Assembly (NCBI GenBank): GCA_965237995.1
Contig: CBDEGO010000006.1
Coordinates: 310,001 to 374,000, forward strand
Direction: 5' to 3'
Source: JAAELZ01 sp965237995
GTDB lineage: Bacteria > Pseudomonadota > Gammaproteobacteria > Arenicellales > Poriferihabitantaceae
Length of the DNA stretch: 64,000 bases
The first letter of the stretch is position 1; every line of letters begins with the position of its first letter. This document shows, piece after piece, positions 1 to 9,216 of this stretch. The notes under the pieces are model-generated. The model did no database searches. It was not told the origin of the DNA and saw only the letters and a program-made list of their open reading frames with translations. The translations under genes and the position numbers were made by a program.

Positions 1-1
1 G

Positions 2-1093
2 TTAAGCTTTTTAAAAAGCATTCACACAAAGAGTGATACCAAAGGTTTTTGGATGCTAGTAAGTGGCTTTTTAGTGGCGGCGGCTTGTTGGCTTAGATTA
101 ACGTCAGCACTGGGCATGTTGGGTCTTGTATTGGGTTTATTGGTTTATCAACACCGCGATTACCCCTTTATCAAAACACTTTTTAGTGCGGTCGTAGTCG
201 GTGTGCTCTCATTGTGTTTATTGTGGGCCGTGTTGTTGCTTAGTGGCCTTGACCCTATTCAAAGCCTCAGCGGGCTTAGCGACAACCTCGCTCATCGGTC
301 CCATAGCTGGATATTAAAGGTGTATGCGTTAGGCACATTTGGCCAACTATTTTTTGTGCTTTTTCTACTTGGGCTTTGCCAGACGTGGTCGCGCTTGCAC
401 CTGATGGCAATCGTGTGGCTGTTGGTCACTAGCGCGCCGTTTATACTTGGGTCTAGTTATTCCGAACCGCGCTTTTACTATTTAGCGCTGTTACCGTTTA
501 GTATTATTTGTGGGTTAGGCCTTCAAAATATAAACCAACTGGTGCGACTGAAACGAAGCCGAGCGCTTGTTATTACCGCGTTTGTTGCTATGGTTATAAT
601 GAACAGGTTCGCATTTTTGCCACTGATGCCGTATGAACATGATCAAGACCGATACTACCGTTTCATTAAACAAACCCAAGAAAATAAAACATCAATGAAC
701 TATTTTCCATGGGTCACCGATTTTGCATTTGCCCGTTTCGTATTACCCAAAGCGGAACAAAGGCTAACCATGAATTGGACTTACAATGATCAAGCCGATT
801 TTTTTGAAACCAAGGAATTGCAACAATGGGCTGGGAAAGAGTTTGTCATACCTAGAAAACCAGATACCAGCCTGCCCACTAACCAGTCAGTGAATTACAT
901 TGGTTGGGAATTTAGCCCCGTAATAGATAAGCTGCAAACAGTCACCAAAGGTCTCGGCTTGCCTATTCACCTAACGGAAGGACAAAAAAACCACCTTAGT
1001 TTGGGTTGGCCGTGGGAGCAGTTAAAAGACAACGAGGTTACCGTCAGTGACGGCCACTATCAGTTATATACCTATCGACCGACCGCAAAATAG
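2..1093 (+). CDS. Membrane glycosyltransferase, GT-C-like (5' truncated by window)
   Basis: The reading frame is open from base 2, so the gene begins before the window; the first ATG inside is at 53. The visible part has about seven hydrophobic segments followed by a soluble C-terminal domain of about 150 residues beginning near HDQDRYYRFIKQTQ. This layout, multi-pass membrane then periplasmic tail, is that of GT-C lipid-linked sugar transferases (PMT/ArnT-like), but the N-terminal catalytic Asp region is outside the window. It ends 3 bases before nudE, so the genes may be co-transcribed. The family call is moderate and the donor and acceptor are unknown. Confidence 0.5.
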   Translation, partial: LSFLKSIHTKSDTKGFWMLVSGFLVAAACWLRLTSALGMLGLVLGLLVYQHRDYPFIKTLFSAVVVGVLSLCLLWAVLLLSGLDPIQSLSGLSDNLAHRSHSWILKVYALGTFGQLFFVLFLLGLCQTWSRLHLMAIVWLLVTSAPFILGSSYSEPRFYYLALLPFSIICGLGLQNINQLVRLKRSRALVITAFVAMVIMNRFAFLPLMPYEHDQDRYYRFIKQTQENKTSMNYFPWVTDFAFARFVLPKAEQRLTMNWTYNDQADFFETKELQQWAGKEFVIPRKPDTSLPTNQSVNYIGWEFSPVIDKLQTVTKGLGLPIHLTEGQKNHLSLGWPWEQLKDNEVTVSDGHYQLYTYRPTAK

Positions 1094-1096
1094 CCG

Positions 1097-1639
1097 ATGA
1101 AACAAAAGCCCGTTATCACCGCAATAACACCGGTAACCGAAAGCCGCTTATTTAAAGTCGAAGACGTAAGTTTACGTTATTCAAATGGTGAGTTACGTCA
1201 GCACGAGCGCTTAAATAATGGTGGATACGGCGTAGTGGTCGTGATGCCGATCGATCAATCTCATGTTTACCTAGTGTACGAATATGCTGCTGGCTTCGGT
1301 CGGTACGAGTTAGGTTTCGTTAAAGGCAAAGTCGATAAAGGCGAGGATAATCTGACCGCCGCCAATCGAGAACTACAAGAAGAAATTGGCTTTGCATCGA
1401 ACGATATTCATTTCGTGCGAGAAGTCACGACACGGCCTCATTACAGCACATCAAAAAGTAGTTTGCTTATCGCTCAAGACCTATACCCTAGCCAGTTAGC
1501 GGGTGATGAGCCTGAACAGCTGCAACTGGTTAAGTGGCCTTTGGAAAAAATAGAAGGCTTATTTCAGCACCCAGACATAACCGAAGCTCGCACATTGTGC
1601 GCTTTGAGTTATTTACAACAATTTCTAAATCGAAAGTAA
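1097..1639 (+). CDS. nudE: ADP-compounds hydrolase NudE (Nudix)
   Basis: The 180-residue protein carries a complete Nudix box: Gly of GKVDKGE, Glu seven positions on, then RELQEEIGF (pattern G-x5-E-x7-RELxEExGF), which binds the divalent metals for pyrophosphate hydrolysis. NudE enzymes cut ADP-ribose, NADH and Ap3A in the cytosol. The length is normal for NudE, and cysQ follows two bases after the stop codon, a pairing seen in many gammaproteobacteria, which supports NudE over other Nudix members. Both enzymes remove nucleotide by-products. Substrate preference is inferred from family and context. Confidence 0.85.
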   Translation: MKQKPVITAITPVTESRLFKVEDVSLRYSNGELRQHERLNNGGYGVVVVMPIDQSHVYLVYEYAAGFGRYELGFVKGKVDKGEDNLTAANRELQEEIGFASNDIHFVREVTTRPHYSTSKSSLLIAQDLYPSQLAGDEPEQLQLVKWPLEKIEGLFQHPDITEARTLCALSYLQQFLNRK

Positions 1640-1641
1640 GC

Positions 1642-2451
1642 ATGAATAAAGCACAGCTGCTGCCACACATTGTTACCTTAGCTAGAGACGCCGGCAAAGC
1701 CATACTTGAAATCTATCAATCAGATTTTGATTTTGAAACCAAAGGTGATGGCTCGCCATTGACTATCGCTGATCAAGCGGCGCACAAACTGATTGATGCT
1801 GGGTTAAGAAAGCTGACTCCTGAAATTCCAATATTGTCGGAAGAATCTTTTGAGGAAATTGGCGATACTCGCCTAGATTGGCCTATTTATTGGCTAGTTG
1901 ACCCACTGGATGGCACCAAAGAATTCATCAAGAAAAATGGTGAATTCACCGTTAACATTGCATTGATTGAAAACAGAAAATCAGTGTTAGGTGTGGTTCA
2001 TACGCCGGTACAAGATATTACCCATTTCGGCACGATTGACGGTGGTGCGTTTATTCAATCAGCAGAACAAGCCGCAACGCCTATTAAAACCACTACGTTT
2101 AATAAAAATAAAGTCACGATGGTCGCCAGTCGCTCCCATATGAGTGATGAAGTGAAAGCCTTTCAAACAAACTTAGCTAAGCAGATTAAACAATTAGACT
2201 GCATCAGTATGGGCAGTTCATTGAAGCTTTGCTTGGTCGCAGAAGGCAAGGCAGATTTTTATCCGCGGCTAGGACTAACGTCAGAGTGGGATACGGGCGC
2301 GGCACAATGCATAGTTGAAGCCGCAGGAGGAAAAGTGATTGATTCCACTGGAAATCAGCTACGCTACAGTAAAACTGACATACTCAACCCTTGGTTTTTA
2401 GTTGTTGGGGACGCGAGTATTAGTATAAATTTTGAAGGAACTATTACGTAA
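1642..2451 (+). CDS. cysQ: 3'(2'),5'-bisphosphate nucleotidase CysQ
   Basis: A 269-residue inositol-monophosphatase-fold enzyme that hydrolyses PAP, the by-product of sulfate assimilation, to AMP. The Li-sensitive Mg-site motifs are present: EES near residue 70, DPLDGTKEF near 95 and WDTGAAQ near 215. The open frame extends upstream to 1534, but that part overlaps nudE; I chose ATG 1642 because MNKAQLLPHIVTLARDAGKA is the normal CysQ N-terminus and it starts directly after the nudE stop. It is likely co-transcribed with nudE. Confidence 0.92.
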   Translation: MNKAQLLPHIVTLARDAGKAILEIYQSDFDFETKGDGSPLTIADQAAHKLIDAGLRKLTPEIPILSEESFEEIGDTRLDWPIYWLVDPLDGTKEFIKKNGEFTVNIALIENRKSVLGVVHTPVQDITHFGTIDGGAFIQSAEQAATPIKTTTFNKNKVTMVASRSHMSDEVKAFQTNLAKQIKQLDCISMGSSLKLCLVAEGKADFYPRLGLTSEWDTGAAQCIVEAAGGKVIDSTGNQLRYSKTDILNPWFLVVGDASISINFEGTIT

Positions 2452-2465
2452 CAAGGTGTAACTTG

Positions 2466-2708
2466 TTAGCGTTCTGAAGCGGGCTTCTTACGCCACTTTC
2501 GTAACCAAATCATGATAGAAAGATAACCTCGTCGCGCCCACTTGAAATCGGGTGCGAGCATGAGCAAGCCTAACGGTAACATCCATGCACCGAGGATAGG
2601 TAGAAACCATAGTATCCCGCCGATAATTAATGACAAGCCCAACACCCATCTGAGTGAGAAATGCATGGTTTTTACCTTTCGGGAGATTGCTAACAGCCTG
2701 CGGTTCAT
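2466..2708 (-). CDS. Small inner-membrane protein, PGPGW-like
   Basis: An 80-residue protein with two hydrophobic stretches (about residues 22-37 and 39-53) joined by a short turn, and a very basic C-terminus (WLRKWRKKPASER). The LPILGAWMLPLGLLMLAPD segment resembles the small PGPGW-type transmembrane proteins. A second Met at residue 15 (MHFSLRW) could be the true start. It is convergent with cysQ and divergent from dapF. No enzymatic motif is visible and the function is unknown. Confidence 0.6.
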   Translation of the reverse strand: MNRRLLAISRKVKTMHFSLRWVLGLSLIIGGILWFLPILGAWMLPLGLLMLAPDFKWARRGYLSIMIWLRKWRKKPASER

Positions 2709-2842
2709 CTGAGGAATAGTTATAAAAGGGTACTATAGCAAAAATAAATGAAAATATAGTGAATCACGCTATAGAGCGTATTTTTAACTGCCCCATTTAA
2801 CAGCCGTGTATTACAATTGGCTCGCGTAATAATGACATCGCT

Positions 2843-3673
2843 ATGAACCTTCCATTTACTAAAATGCACGGCCTCGGCAACGACTTTATGGTCGTGGATA
2901 ATCGTGCGCAGCTAATGGAATTAGACTCTAAAAAATTAACCGCCTTAGCGGATCGCAAAACAGGAATCGGTTTTGATCAGTTGCTGCTTGTAGAGAATCC
3001 TCGCTCTGCCGATTCGCAGTTTAAGTATCGAATATTTAACGCAGACGGTGCTGAAGTCAACCAATGTGGTAACGGCGCAAGGTGCTTCGCGCGCTATGTG
3101 TTGGATAAGGGTTTGGTTGCTGAGCCCTCTTTTTGGGTAGAGACCAATGCGGGCCGTATTCAGCTTATCGCGCAAGATGACGGCCAAGTAAGCGTCAACA
3201 TGGGTGTACCGCGCTTCACCCCTGAGCATATTCCTCTATCGCTTAAGCAACGCGCACAACATTATGAGCTTGTTTACGGTGGAGACGAACTATCATTTAT
3301 GGCGGCTGAAATTGGTAATCCGCATGCAGTATTTCAACTTGGACCGGTGGCACAGGCACCTGTAGAGCAATTAGGGGCATTTCTTCAAACTATTCCTCTA
3401 TTCCCTGAGCGAGTGAATGTCGGTTTTATGCACATTATCAGTGAAGACGAGATCGACTTACGGGTATTTGAGCGCGGAGTGGGCGAAACACGTGCTTGTG
3501 GAAGTGGTGCTTGCGCTGCTGCTGCGGTGGGTGTGATTAATGGCCTACTCAATGAGAATGTAAAGGTCAATTTACTCGGTGGCAGCTTAACCATTGACTA
3601 CGCGGGCGAAGGGCAGGCTATTTTTCTTACTGGGCCTGCCAGTACGGTCTACCATGGTGAATTAATACAATGA
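2843..3673 (+). CDS. dapF: Diaminopimelate epimerase
   Basis: This 276-residue cytosolic enzyme converts LL- to meso-diaminopimelate for lysine and peptidoglycan synthesis. Both catalytic cysteines are present: Cys75 in NQCGNGARC and Cys219 in ETRACGSGACA. The substrate-site motif GNPHAVF lies near residue 158. Length and both signature motifs match the family throughout. It overlaps the DUF484 gene by four bases (ATGA), and xerC follows, the conserved dapF-DUF484-xerC order. No change in an expected residue is seen. Confidence 0.97.
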   Translation: MNLPFTKMHGLGNDFMVVDNRAQLMELDSKKLTALADRKTGIGFDQLLLVENPRSADSQFKYRIFNADGAEVNQCGNGARCFARYVLDKGLVAEPSFWVETNAGRIQLIAQDDGQVSVNMGVPRFTPEHIPLSLKQRAQHYELVYGGDELSFMAAEIGNPHAVFQLGPVAQAPVEQLGAFLQTIPLFPERVNVGFMHIISEDEIDLRVFERGVGETRACGSGACAAAAVGVINGLLNENVKVNLLGGSLTIDYAGEGQAIFLTGPASTVYHGELIQ

Positions 3674-4335
3674 AAAACAAAGCTAAGCACCCTAAGCAAG
3701 AGAAACACAACGCACCTGAACTGACTGCTGAACAGGTCGTTGCATGGTTAGCTGAAAACCCGGACTTTTTTGACCAAAACCGTGCGGTACTTTCTGCTTT
3801 AAACCTGCCAAGTGATGCTGGTACAGCGATCTCTTTGCACCAATACCAAGTACGTATCATGCGCGAAGAGCGCCGGGACGTTGATGCTAAATTGGCCCAA
3901 TTAGTGAACAATGCAAAAACTAACCACAAAATAAATCAAGATTTACTGGGCTTAGCAACCACACTTATTCAACTCAGCAAAAGTGAGTCCAACGCTGAGC
4001 TAGTCGCCGAGTATACGCAATCCATCTGTCAGCAGTTTAAGCTCAGTGTTGCGCGCATTATTGATGTTGAGGCTAATCCGTTGCTGGAGAGTCTGCATAG
4101 CGCCTTACAAAACAACGAGTGCGTGTGTGAAAATAAGATCGACAAGGCGCTGGCAAAATACTTATTTGCAGCAAAGCAAAAAGGTATCGCCTCTTATGCG
4201 ATTGTCCCTTTGCAAAAAGAGGGCGCGTTGAGTGCTCTGTTAGTGGTTGGTTCTGATGATGCTGAGCGTTTTAAGCCAAATATGGGTGACGAATTCTTGA
4301 AGCAATTAGGGGCTATTGTCGCTGCGGTTATTTAA
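3670..4335 (+). CDS. DUF484 family protein (GAF-like)
   Basis: The 221-residue protein starts with a basic region and the family motif VVAWLAENPDFFDQN (about residues 23-37), then a helical coiled segment and a GAF-like C-terminal half ending in QLGAIVAAVI. DUF484 proteins are found between dapF and xerC in many gammaproteobacteria, but their role is not settled. The ATG overlaps the dapF stop and the stop is one base before the xerC start, so translation is probably coupled. Function is unknown. Confidence 0.88.
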   Translation: MKNKAKHPKQEKHNAPELTAEQVVAWLAENPDFFDQNRAVLSALNLPSDAGTAISLHQYQVRIMREERRDVDAKLAQLVNNAKTNHKINQDLLGLATTLIQLSKSESNAELVAEYTQSICQQFKLSVARIIDVEANPLLESLHSALQNNECVCENKIDKALAKYLFAAKQKGIASYAIVPLQKEGALSALLVVGSDDAERFKPNMGDEFLKQLGAIVAAVI

Positions 4336-4336
4336 T

Positions 4337-5227
4337 ATGTTAGACCAATCGCTTAGTGCTTTTGTTCGCTATCTCACTGATGAAAAACGGCTATCCTTGC
4401 ATACTAGCGCCGCCTACCAACGCGACTTAGACAAACTGCTTAGTTTTGCTACGAAGCAAGCTTGTTCAAGTTGGGCAAAGTTAAGCCATGCGCAGGCAAG
4501 GCAGTTTCCTGCCAGTCTGCATAGCCAAGGCTTATCTGGGCGTAGCATTCAACGAGCCTTAAGCGCTGCCCGTAGTTTCTATCGTTTTCTGATGCGTAAT
4601 AAGCAAGCAGAACAAAACCCCTTCATCGACGTAAAGGCCCCTAAGCCAAGCAAAAAGTTGCCCAATAGTTTAACCGTTGATGAAGTGACGCAATTACTTG
4701 AGGGCTTACCAGAATCACATTTAGCGCTCAGAGACCGAGCTATTATGGAGTTAATATACTCTTGCGGTTTGCGCTTGAGCGAGCTTGCCAACATCAACCT
4801 ACCAGCGGTTGCAAACGGGCAAGACTTATTGCGTGTATTAGGCAAGGGAGCAAAAGAACGAGATGTACCCATCGGCGGCAAGGCGAGGGAGGCTATTCAG
4901 GCTTGGCTGGCAGTACGCCCATCCATGGCGAATGCAGGCGAGCCTGCGTTGTTTGTGAGCGAACGCGGGTCACGAATTAGTAAACGTAATATACAAGCTA
5001 GACTCGATTATTGGGCCTTACATACCGGCCTTGGTCGCAGTTTATCGCCGCATATGCTGCGCCATTCGTTCGCTAGCCATATGTTGGAATCCAGCCAAGA
5101 TTTAAGAGCCGTACAGGAGCTATTAGGCCACGCTAATATCTCAACCACCCAAATCTACACCCACCTCGACTTTCAGCACCTAGCTAAAGTCTATGACCAA
5201 GCGCACCCTAGAGCAAAAGTAAAATAG
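4337..5227 (+). CDS. xerC: Site-specific tyrosine recombinase XerC
   Basis: The 296-residue recombinase resolves chromosome dimers at dif with XerD. All six catalytic positions can be read: Arg146 (GLRLSEL), Lys170 (LGKGAKERDVP), His239 and Arg242 (HMLRHSFASHM), His265 (LLGHANISTTQ) and Tyr274 (IYTH). An N-terminal SAM-like DNA-binding domain covers about residues 1-90. I chose ATG 4337, one base after the DUF484 stop; an open extension to 4316 only overlaps that gene. Its position after dapF-DUF484 favours XerC over XerD. Confidence 0.95.
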   Translation: MLDQSLSAFVRYLTDEKRLSLHTSAAYQRDLDKLLSFATKQACSSWAKLSHAQARQFPASLHSQGLSGRSIQRALSAARSFYRFLMRNKQAEQNPFIDVKAPKPSKKLPNSLTVDEVTQLLEGLPESHLALRDRAIMELIYSCGLRLSELANINLPAVANGQDLLRVLGKGAKERDVPIGGKAREAIQAWLAVRPSMANAGEPALFVSERGSRISKRNIQARLDYWALHTGLGRSLSPHMLRHSFASHMLESSQDLRAVQELLGHANISTTQIYTHLDFQHLAKVYDQAHPRAKVK

Positions 5228-5231
5228 GGTT

Positions 5232-6482
5232 ATGCGTAAATTTTTGAGGGCTATAGGGTTTGTTGTGCTGTTGCCTGCGCTGCTTTTAGTCGTAGTTGGC
5301 TACACGTTTACCTATCGTTATCCGAAACTAAGCTTCGACCCAGCGCCGTTAAGCACCCAACTTAAGCTTGAATCGGTTTCCATTAGTGCTAATGGCGCTT
5401 ACGCCAAAGAGTCTAGCACCGAATTATTTCGCGCCTACCAGCCAGATGTTTCATTTGAGGTGAAGGGCTATATCGAGCAAGCGATGAATTTTTCAGTGGA
5501 AAACATCCACCCCGATGCCCAACTTGAGATCAGTCCAAACTCGGTCGAGGTAACGGAACAGATAAACGGGCTAAAGCGCAGCTTTACCATCAACTCCGAC
5601 CAAGGCGAGCAAATTTCATTAAACCTAAACTTCCCAAAGAAAACGCAATATCGTTTAGGTGTCGTCGGCGATACGGGTGGTGATACCGAACTGAGCTGGG
5701 GCTTATTACGTCTAGCGCAGCATGAAGTCGATTTCATCTTACACTTAGGTGACGGCTATTACCGCCCCGCAGAGGTGGGGCAGGTACAAAAGCGTTTTAA
5801 CCAATCGACGGTTCCAGTGTATGCAACCAATGGCAATCACGATTTTCATGGCCCCAATGGCTTAACCATTGACACTTACTTACGTAATATTGGGCCGCTA
5901 AACAATGCGTTTCGCTTGCTAAATACCTGTTTCATTAATCTGGAAACAGGCGGGTTTATGTTTCCACCGCACAAAGGTAACCGTGGCCAATTTTTACGTA
6001 CCCAAATCGAGGCCTTAACCACGGTCGATAGAGGCTGCAAACCCGTTATATTTACTCACAAGCCGATTATGGCGAATTTGAATATTGATATTCCTCAAGT
6101 CGACCATACTTTGCACGGCTATGACTCAAAGTGGATTATCGAGCAATTACAGAAACTTAAAAATCCGTTAGTGCTAGCAGGCCACATTCACAAAGATTTC
6201 GAGTTTCAGCAAAAAGGCGTGCGCACCATCGTGACCGGTAGCGGGCTTGCCCAAGACGATTTAATTAAACAAGAATTTGTGGCTAAATTACTGCTTATCG
6301 AAATTAGTGAGACAGCGCCATTACGCACTCAGTGGGTTCTTAATGAGATGCCGCTTGGATACCATTGCTCTGCAAAAGTGCGCGCCAGCTTGCTTAAAAA
6401 ATCAAATACAAAGAAAAAACCGCAGACAAGGCTTCGTTACGCCGAGTTAGTTAAACAACTCGACAGTGCCTGCGGCCGTTAA
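5232..6482 (+). CDS. Metallophosphoesterase, membrane-anchored
   Basis: A 416-residue calcineurin-type phosphoesterase. An N-terminal hydrophobic segment (residues 6-27) followed by a short exported region suggests membrane anchoring with the domain in the periplasm. The dimetal motifs run in order: GDTGGD near 142, HLGDGYY near 170, NGNHDF near 202, THKPI near 280 and GHIHKDF near 320. A beta-rich region of about 90 residues separates anchor and catalytic domain. It follows xerC by 4 bases. The substrate is unknown; the family covers phosphatases, nucleotidases and phosphodiesterases. Confidence 0.8.
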   Translation: MRKFLRAIGFVVLLPALLLVVVGYTFTYRYPKLSFDPAPLSTQLKLESVSISANGAYAKESSTELFRAYQPDVSFEVKGYIEQAMNFSVENIHPDAQLEISPNSVEVTEQINGLKRSFTINSDQGEQISLNLNFPKKTQYRLGVVGDTGGDTELSWGLLRLAQHEVDFILHLGDGYYRPAEVGQVQKRFNQSTVPVYATNGNHDFHGPNGLTIDTYLRNIGPLNNAFRLLNTCFINLETGGFMFPPHKGNRGQFLRTQIEALTTVDRGCKPVIFTHKPIMANLNIDIPQVDHTLHGYDSKWIIEQLQKLKNPLVLAGHIHKDFEFQQKGVRTIVTGSGLAQDDLIKQEFVAKLLLIEISETAPLRTQWVLNEMPLGYHCSAKVRASLLKKSNTKKKPQTRLRYAELVKQLDSACGR

Positions 6483-6490
6483 TACGGCGG

Positions 6491-7024
6491 CTATATCTGC
6501 TGTTGATAGCGGTCTAAAGAATCCATAATCTCCTTTTTAGCCGCGTCAATGTCGCCCCACCCACTGACTTTAGCCCACTTGCCTGGCTCTAAATCTTTAT
6601 AGTGTTCAAAAAAATGAGCAATTCGCGCTAATAGCTCACGAGGTAAATCCCGTATGTTAGAGACATCATCATAAAGGCTGGTTAACTTATCGACCGGAAC
6701 AGCGATGACCTTTTTATCATCGCCCGCTTCATCTTCCATCAGCAACACACCCACAGGCCGGCAACGCACGACCGAACCACTAATCACCGGCAAAGGCGCG
6801 ATCACACAGACATCAGTCGGGTCACCATCGCCAGACAGCGTGTTTGGAATATAGCCATAATTGCATGGGTAGTGCATTGCGGTGGCTAAGAAACGATCAA
6901 CAAAGACCGTTTGCGTTTCTTTGTCCACTTCATATTTTACCGGTTCTCGGTTAAGCGGAATCTCGATAATGACATTAATGTCGTCAGGGATATGCTGTCC
7001 AGACGAGACGCTTTGTAAAGCCAT
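6491..7024 (-). CDS. ppa: Inorganic pyrophosphatase (family I)
   Basis: This 177-residue soluble enzyme hydrolyses pyrophosphate released in biosynthesis. The metal-binding signature appears as DGDPTDVCVI near residues 66-75; Thr replaces the more usual Leu or Val, but the three Asp ligands are kept. Other family landmarks are NYGYIPNT and the acidic DKKVIAVP region. Its length is standard for hexameric bacterial enzymes. It is convergent with the phosphoesterase gene, whose stop lies only 8 bases away. Confidence 0.95.
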   Translation of the reverse strand: MALQSVSSGQHIPDDINVIIEIPLNREPVKYEVDKETQTVFVDRFLATAMHYPCNYGYIPNTLSGDGDPTDVCVIAPLPVISGSVVRCRPVGVLLMEDEAGDDKKVIAVPVDKLTSLYDDVSNIRDLPRELLARIAHFFEHYKDLEPGKWAKVSGWGDIDAAKKEIMDSLDRYQQQI

Positions 7025-7114
7025 ATTGCTATTGCGTAGTTAAATTTCGGGCGGCGATTCTACTCTAACTAGCAGGCTTTTTGTATGACTAAAAAATCCT
7101 TTGATACCTAAGTC

Positions 7115-9052
7115 CTATTTTATAGAAAAAACGGCTATTTTATCAGCGCTCCAGAGTTTCTCAAATCGGTCTGGATTGGACTCCAAATGCGGCTTAAGCG
7201 CTGGAGAATAATAGCCGCTCACTTGCAATATGTCCGCCGGCCAATGCCTCGCTAGCTCACCTGTTTGGCTGTAAGCGCCATCTCGCTCGTTGATCACGAT
7301 GAGTGCGTTTTTATACCGCGCTAAAGGTTTGTTTGTGTAGTCTTTAAAATTAAACCGTTTGGCTGCATAGGATTGCGAGGCTAAAAATTTATAATTGTAT
7401 GTATAGTGGTCTGTAAACGCCGAAATCGCATAACCAGTTATAGGGTCGGTGAGAACGATTTTAGGCTTATCTTGGGATTCAGCTAAATAGTGCAATAAAT
7501 CTAGCCATTGCGTGTAGGCATTTTCTGTCTCTACTTTATCTAAGGTAAGACGGCTGTTTGCATTTCCAAAGTTGGCAATGACCGGTGGAAACAACAGCAT
7601 TACCATTAATAATATAGCTATCAAGGAACCGGCTTTTTGCCATAATTTACCCGTGGTGACTTGTTCAATTAAGTAAATTAATGTAGCGCCAGCAACCAAA
7701 TTAAGCGGGACGATGTATAGCAACCGCCATAGTGTATGCACGCCCTCTAAGCGTAAAAACCAATCCACAAACAAAGGGTTAAATACCGTAAACAACGGGA
7801 CGAACATACCCATATAAAGGTATGGGCTTTGTATCAATCGACGATGAAAGCTGATAAATAGTAAATAAACTAACGCCCCCCAAACAGTGATGACGCTCGC
7901 AAACTGAAAACTGGGGTTCAGCAACAGTATTCGATTAAGAATGGGGCCTTGTTCTGATAACTGGATAACTTTATTAGCTAAATCCGTGGGGCGATCTAGC
8001 GTCACGTAGCTAATAGCTTGCATGACCAGAAACCCAAGTAATATGGCCCCCAATATGCCAAGTTGCAGCATTGAGGTGCTACGCCGCCAATGTTGCCACT
8101 TGGAACCAATTTGGTATTGCGCCTGGTTAGTAAACGGTTGCACAAACACCGCCCAGCCCAATATTAAGCTGCCCATCACTGCGACATATAAAGCCTCTTG
8201 AGTGTGAATAATTGCAGCACATAGCATAAAAAACGTAAGTAAAACGCTATCTTTAATGAGGCTTGATGAGCCCGCTATTAAACGCATGACAAGAATAATT
8301 CCAACATAGTAAAAAACAAAGTTTAGGATAGACGGTGCTAAGGTGTAATAGCGCACGTAAGCGAACACATCGGTCCCCATATGCAAAAATAACAATAGCG
8401 TACTGGCTAAACACGCTGACAAGTGCTGTTTAGGCGAAAACCTTAGCGGCTCCAAAACCACCCAAGCGAAGCAATAGCTCAGGCATAAAAATAGCAGCCC
8501 ATTAAGCAAGGTCGCTGGCCCCACGCTGTCTAGTGCATTCAAACCACTGTAGGTCGTGACGACACTATACAAGCTGTACCAAATGGACGCCTTTTGCTTT
8601 AGCAAACCACTCAAGTCAGTAGACGTGCCTAAGAAGCCCTTATCTATGCGCGAAAATTCATTTTGAGCGTATTGTAAATGGTTGAACAAGTCTGCTGGCA
8701 TTTCAATGTAAGGGCCTGCCCAAGCTCGGTAAACCAAATAAGATAGTGCAGTAATTGATAGCCCTGCAAACCAATAACCATTGTGATGACTCTTAAACCA
8801 TGTGCGGTCGAACAGTGTTGAAGTGGAGCGAATAGATGACAGCACGGTTATAACAACTACCGCGACTAGGTAGATTGTTAAGGTGACGTCCAACGTCAAA
8901 GTAGCTAGTTTAGAAACGCTTGCTATTGCGATATAAAAGCCATACGAAAGTGCAACGGCAAATAGGGCTTTATGCTCTTTAATATTAAAGACCTTAAGCA
9001 ATAACATACCAGGCACGGTTAACAACGCGAATGCTATAAGGAAGTAAGACAA
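7115..9052 (-). CDS. Multi-pass membrane protein, GT-C/oligosaccharide-transferase-like
   Basis: The protein has about a dozen hydrophobic segments and a soluble C-terminal domain of about 140 residues. Features are an early loop with RAWAGPYIEMPADLFNH (acidic and aromatic, as in GT-C active-site loops) and a tail with VLTDPITGYAISAF. The open frame runs back to a GTG at 9160, but bases 9104-9160 form an intrinsic terminator and stem-loop of a small RNA, so that start is unlikely. TTG 9052 or ATG 9007 are alternatives; none has a clear ribosome binding site. It may act on surface polysaccharide; the enzymatic role is unproven. Confidence 0.6.
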   Translation of the reverse strand: MSYFLIAFALLTVPGMLLLKVFNIKEHKALFAVALSYGFYIAIASVSKLATLTLDVTLTIYLVAVVVITVLSSIRSTSTLFDRTWFKSHHNGYWFAGLSITALSYLVYRAWAGPYIEMPADLFNHLQYAQNEFSRIDKGFLGTSTDLSGLLKQKASIWYSLYSVVTTYSGLNALDSVGPATLLNGLLFLCLSYCFAWVVLEPLRFSPKQHLSACLASTLLLFLHMGTDVFAYVRYYTLAPSILNFVFYYVGIILVMRLIAGSSSLIKDSVLLTFFMLCAAIIHTQEALYVAVMGSLILGWAVFVQPFTNQAQYQIGSKWQHWRRSTSMLQLGILGAILLGFLVMQAISYVTLDRPTDLANKVIQLSEQGPILNRILLLNPSFQFASVITVWGALVYLLFISFHRRLIQSPYLYMGMFVPLFTVFNPLFVDWFLRLEGVHTLWRLLYIVPLNLVAGATLIYLIEQVTTGKLWQKAGSLIAILLMVMLLFPPVIANFGNANSRLTLDKVETENAYTQWLDLLHYLAESQDKPKIVLTDPITGYAISAFTDHYTYNYKFLASQSYAAKRFNFKDYTNKPLARYKNALIVINERDGAYSQTGELARHWPADILQVSGYYSPALKPHLESNPDRFEKLWSADKIAVFSIK

Positions 9053-9107
9053 TGTAAAAACCGATAATATTTGAGCCGAAGCATAACGGATAATACGGCC
9101 AAATAAC

Positions 9108-9135
9108 AAAAAAAGGAGCCCTAAATCAGGGCTCC
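9108..9135 (-). terminator. Intrinsic terminator of small RNA 2
   Basis: Minus-strand read: GGAGCCCU, loop GAUUU, AGGGCUCC, then seven U (plus-strand A7 at 9108-9114). The 8-bp stem is perfect. It lies inside the N-terminal extension of the downstream membrane-protein reading frame, which argues against the GTG start at 9160. Confidence 0.85.
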
Positions 9136-9210
9136 AACGTAACACACTGAAGGTTGACACGAGAGCTCAATGTATAAATCAAGCTTGTGTCGGTACATAT
9201 CGCTATGTAC
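9108..9210 (-). ncRNA. Candidate small RNA 2 (CRP-linked, ~103 nt)
   Basis: Read on the minus strand from about 9210, the RNA folds into three stems. The first is GUACAUA/UAUGUAC (9210-9193) closed by a GCGA (GNRA) tetraloop. The second joins GACAC/GUGUC (9191-9187 with 9160-9156) and continues as AGCUUGAU/AUUGAGCU (9185-9178 with 9171-9164), which includes two G-U pairs. The third is an intrinsic terminator, GGAGCCCU/AGGGCUCC (9135-9115) followed by seven U. The G-U pairs and U-tract fix the strand. It matches no RNA I recognise. Existence is an inference from structure. Confidence 0.62.
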
Positions 9211-9216
9211 GCCTTG

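Noticed and set aside
2766..2785. ACGCT-ATAG-AGCGT followed by A and T5 as a terminator
   Set aside because: The stem is only 5 bp and no plus-strand gene ends just before it.
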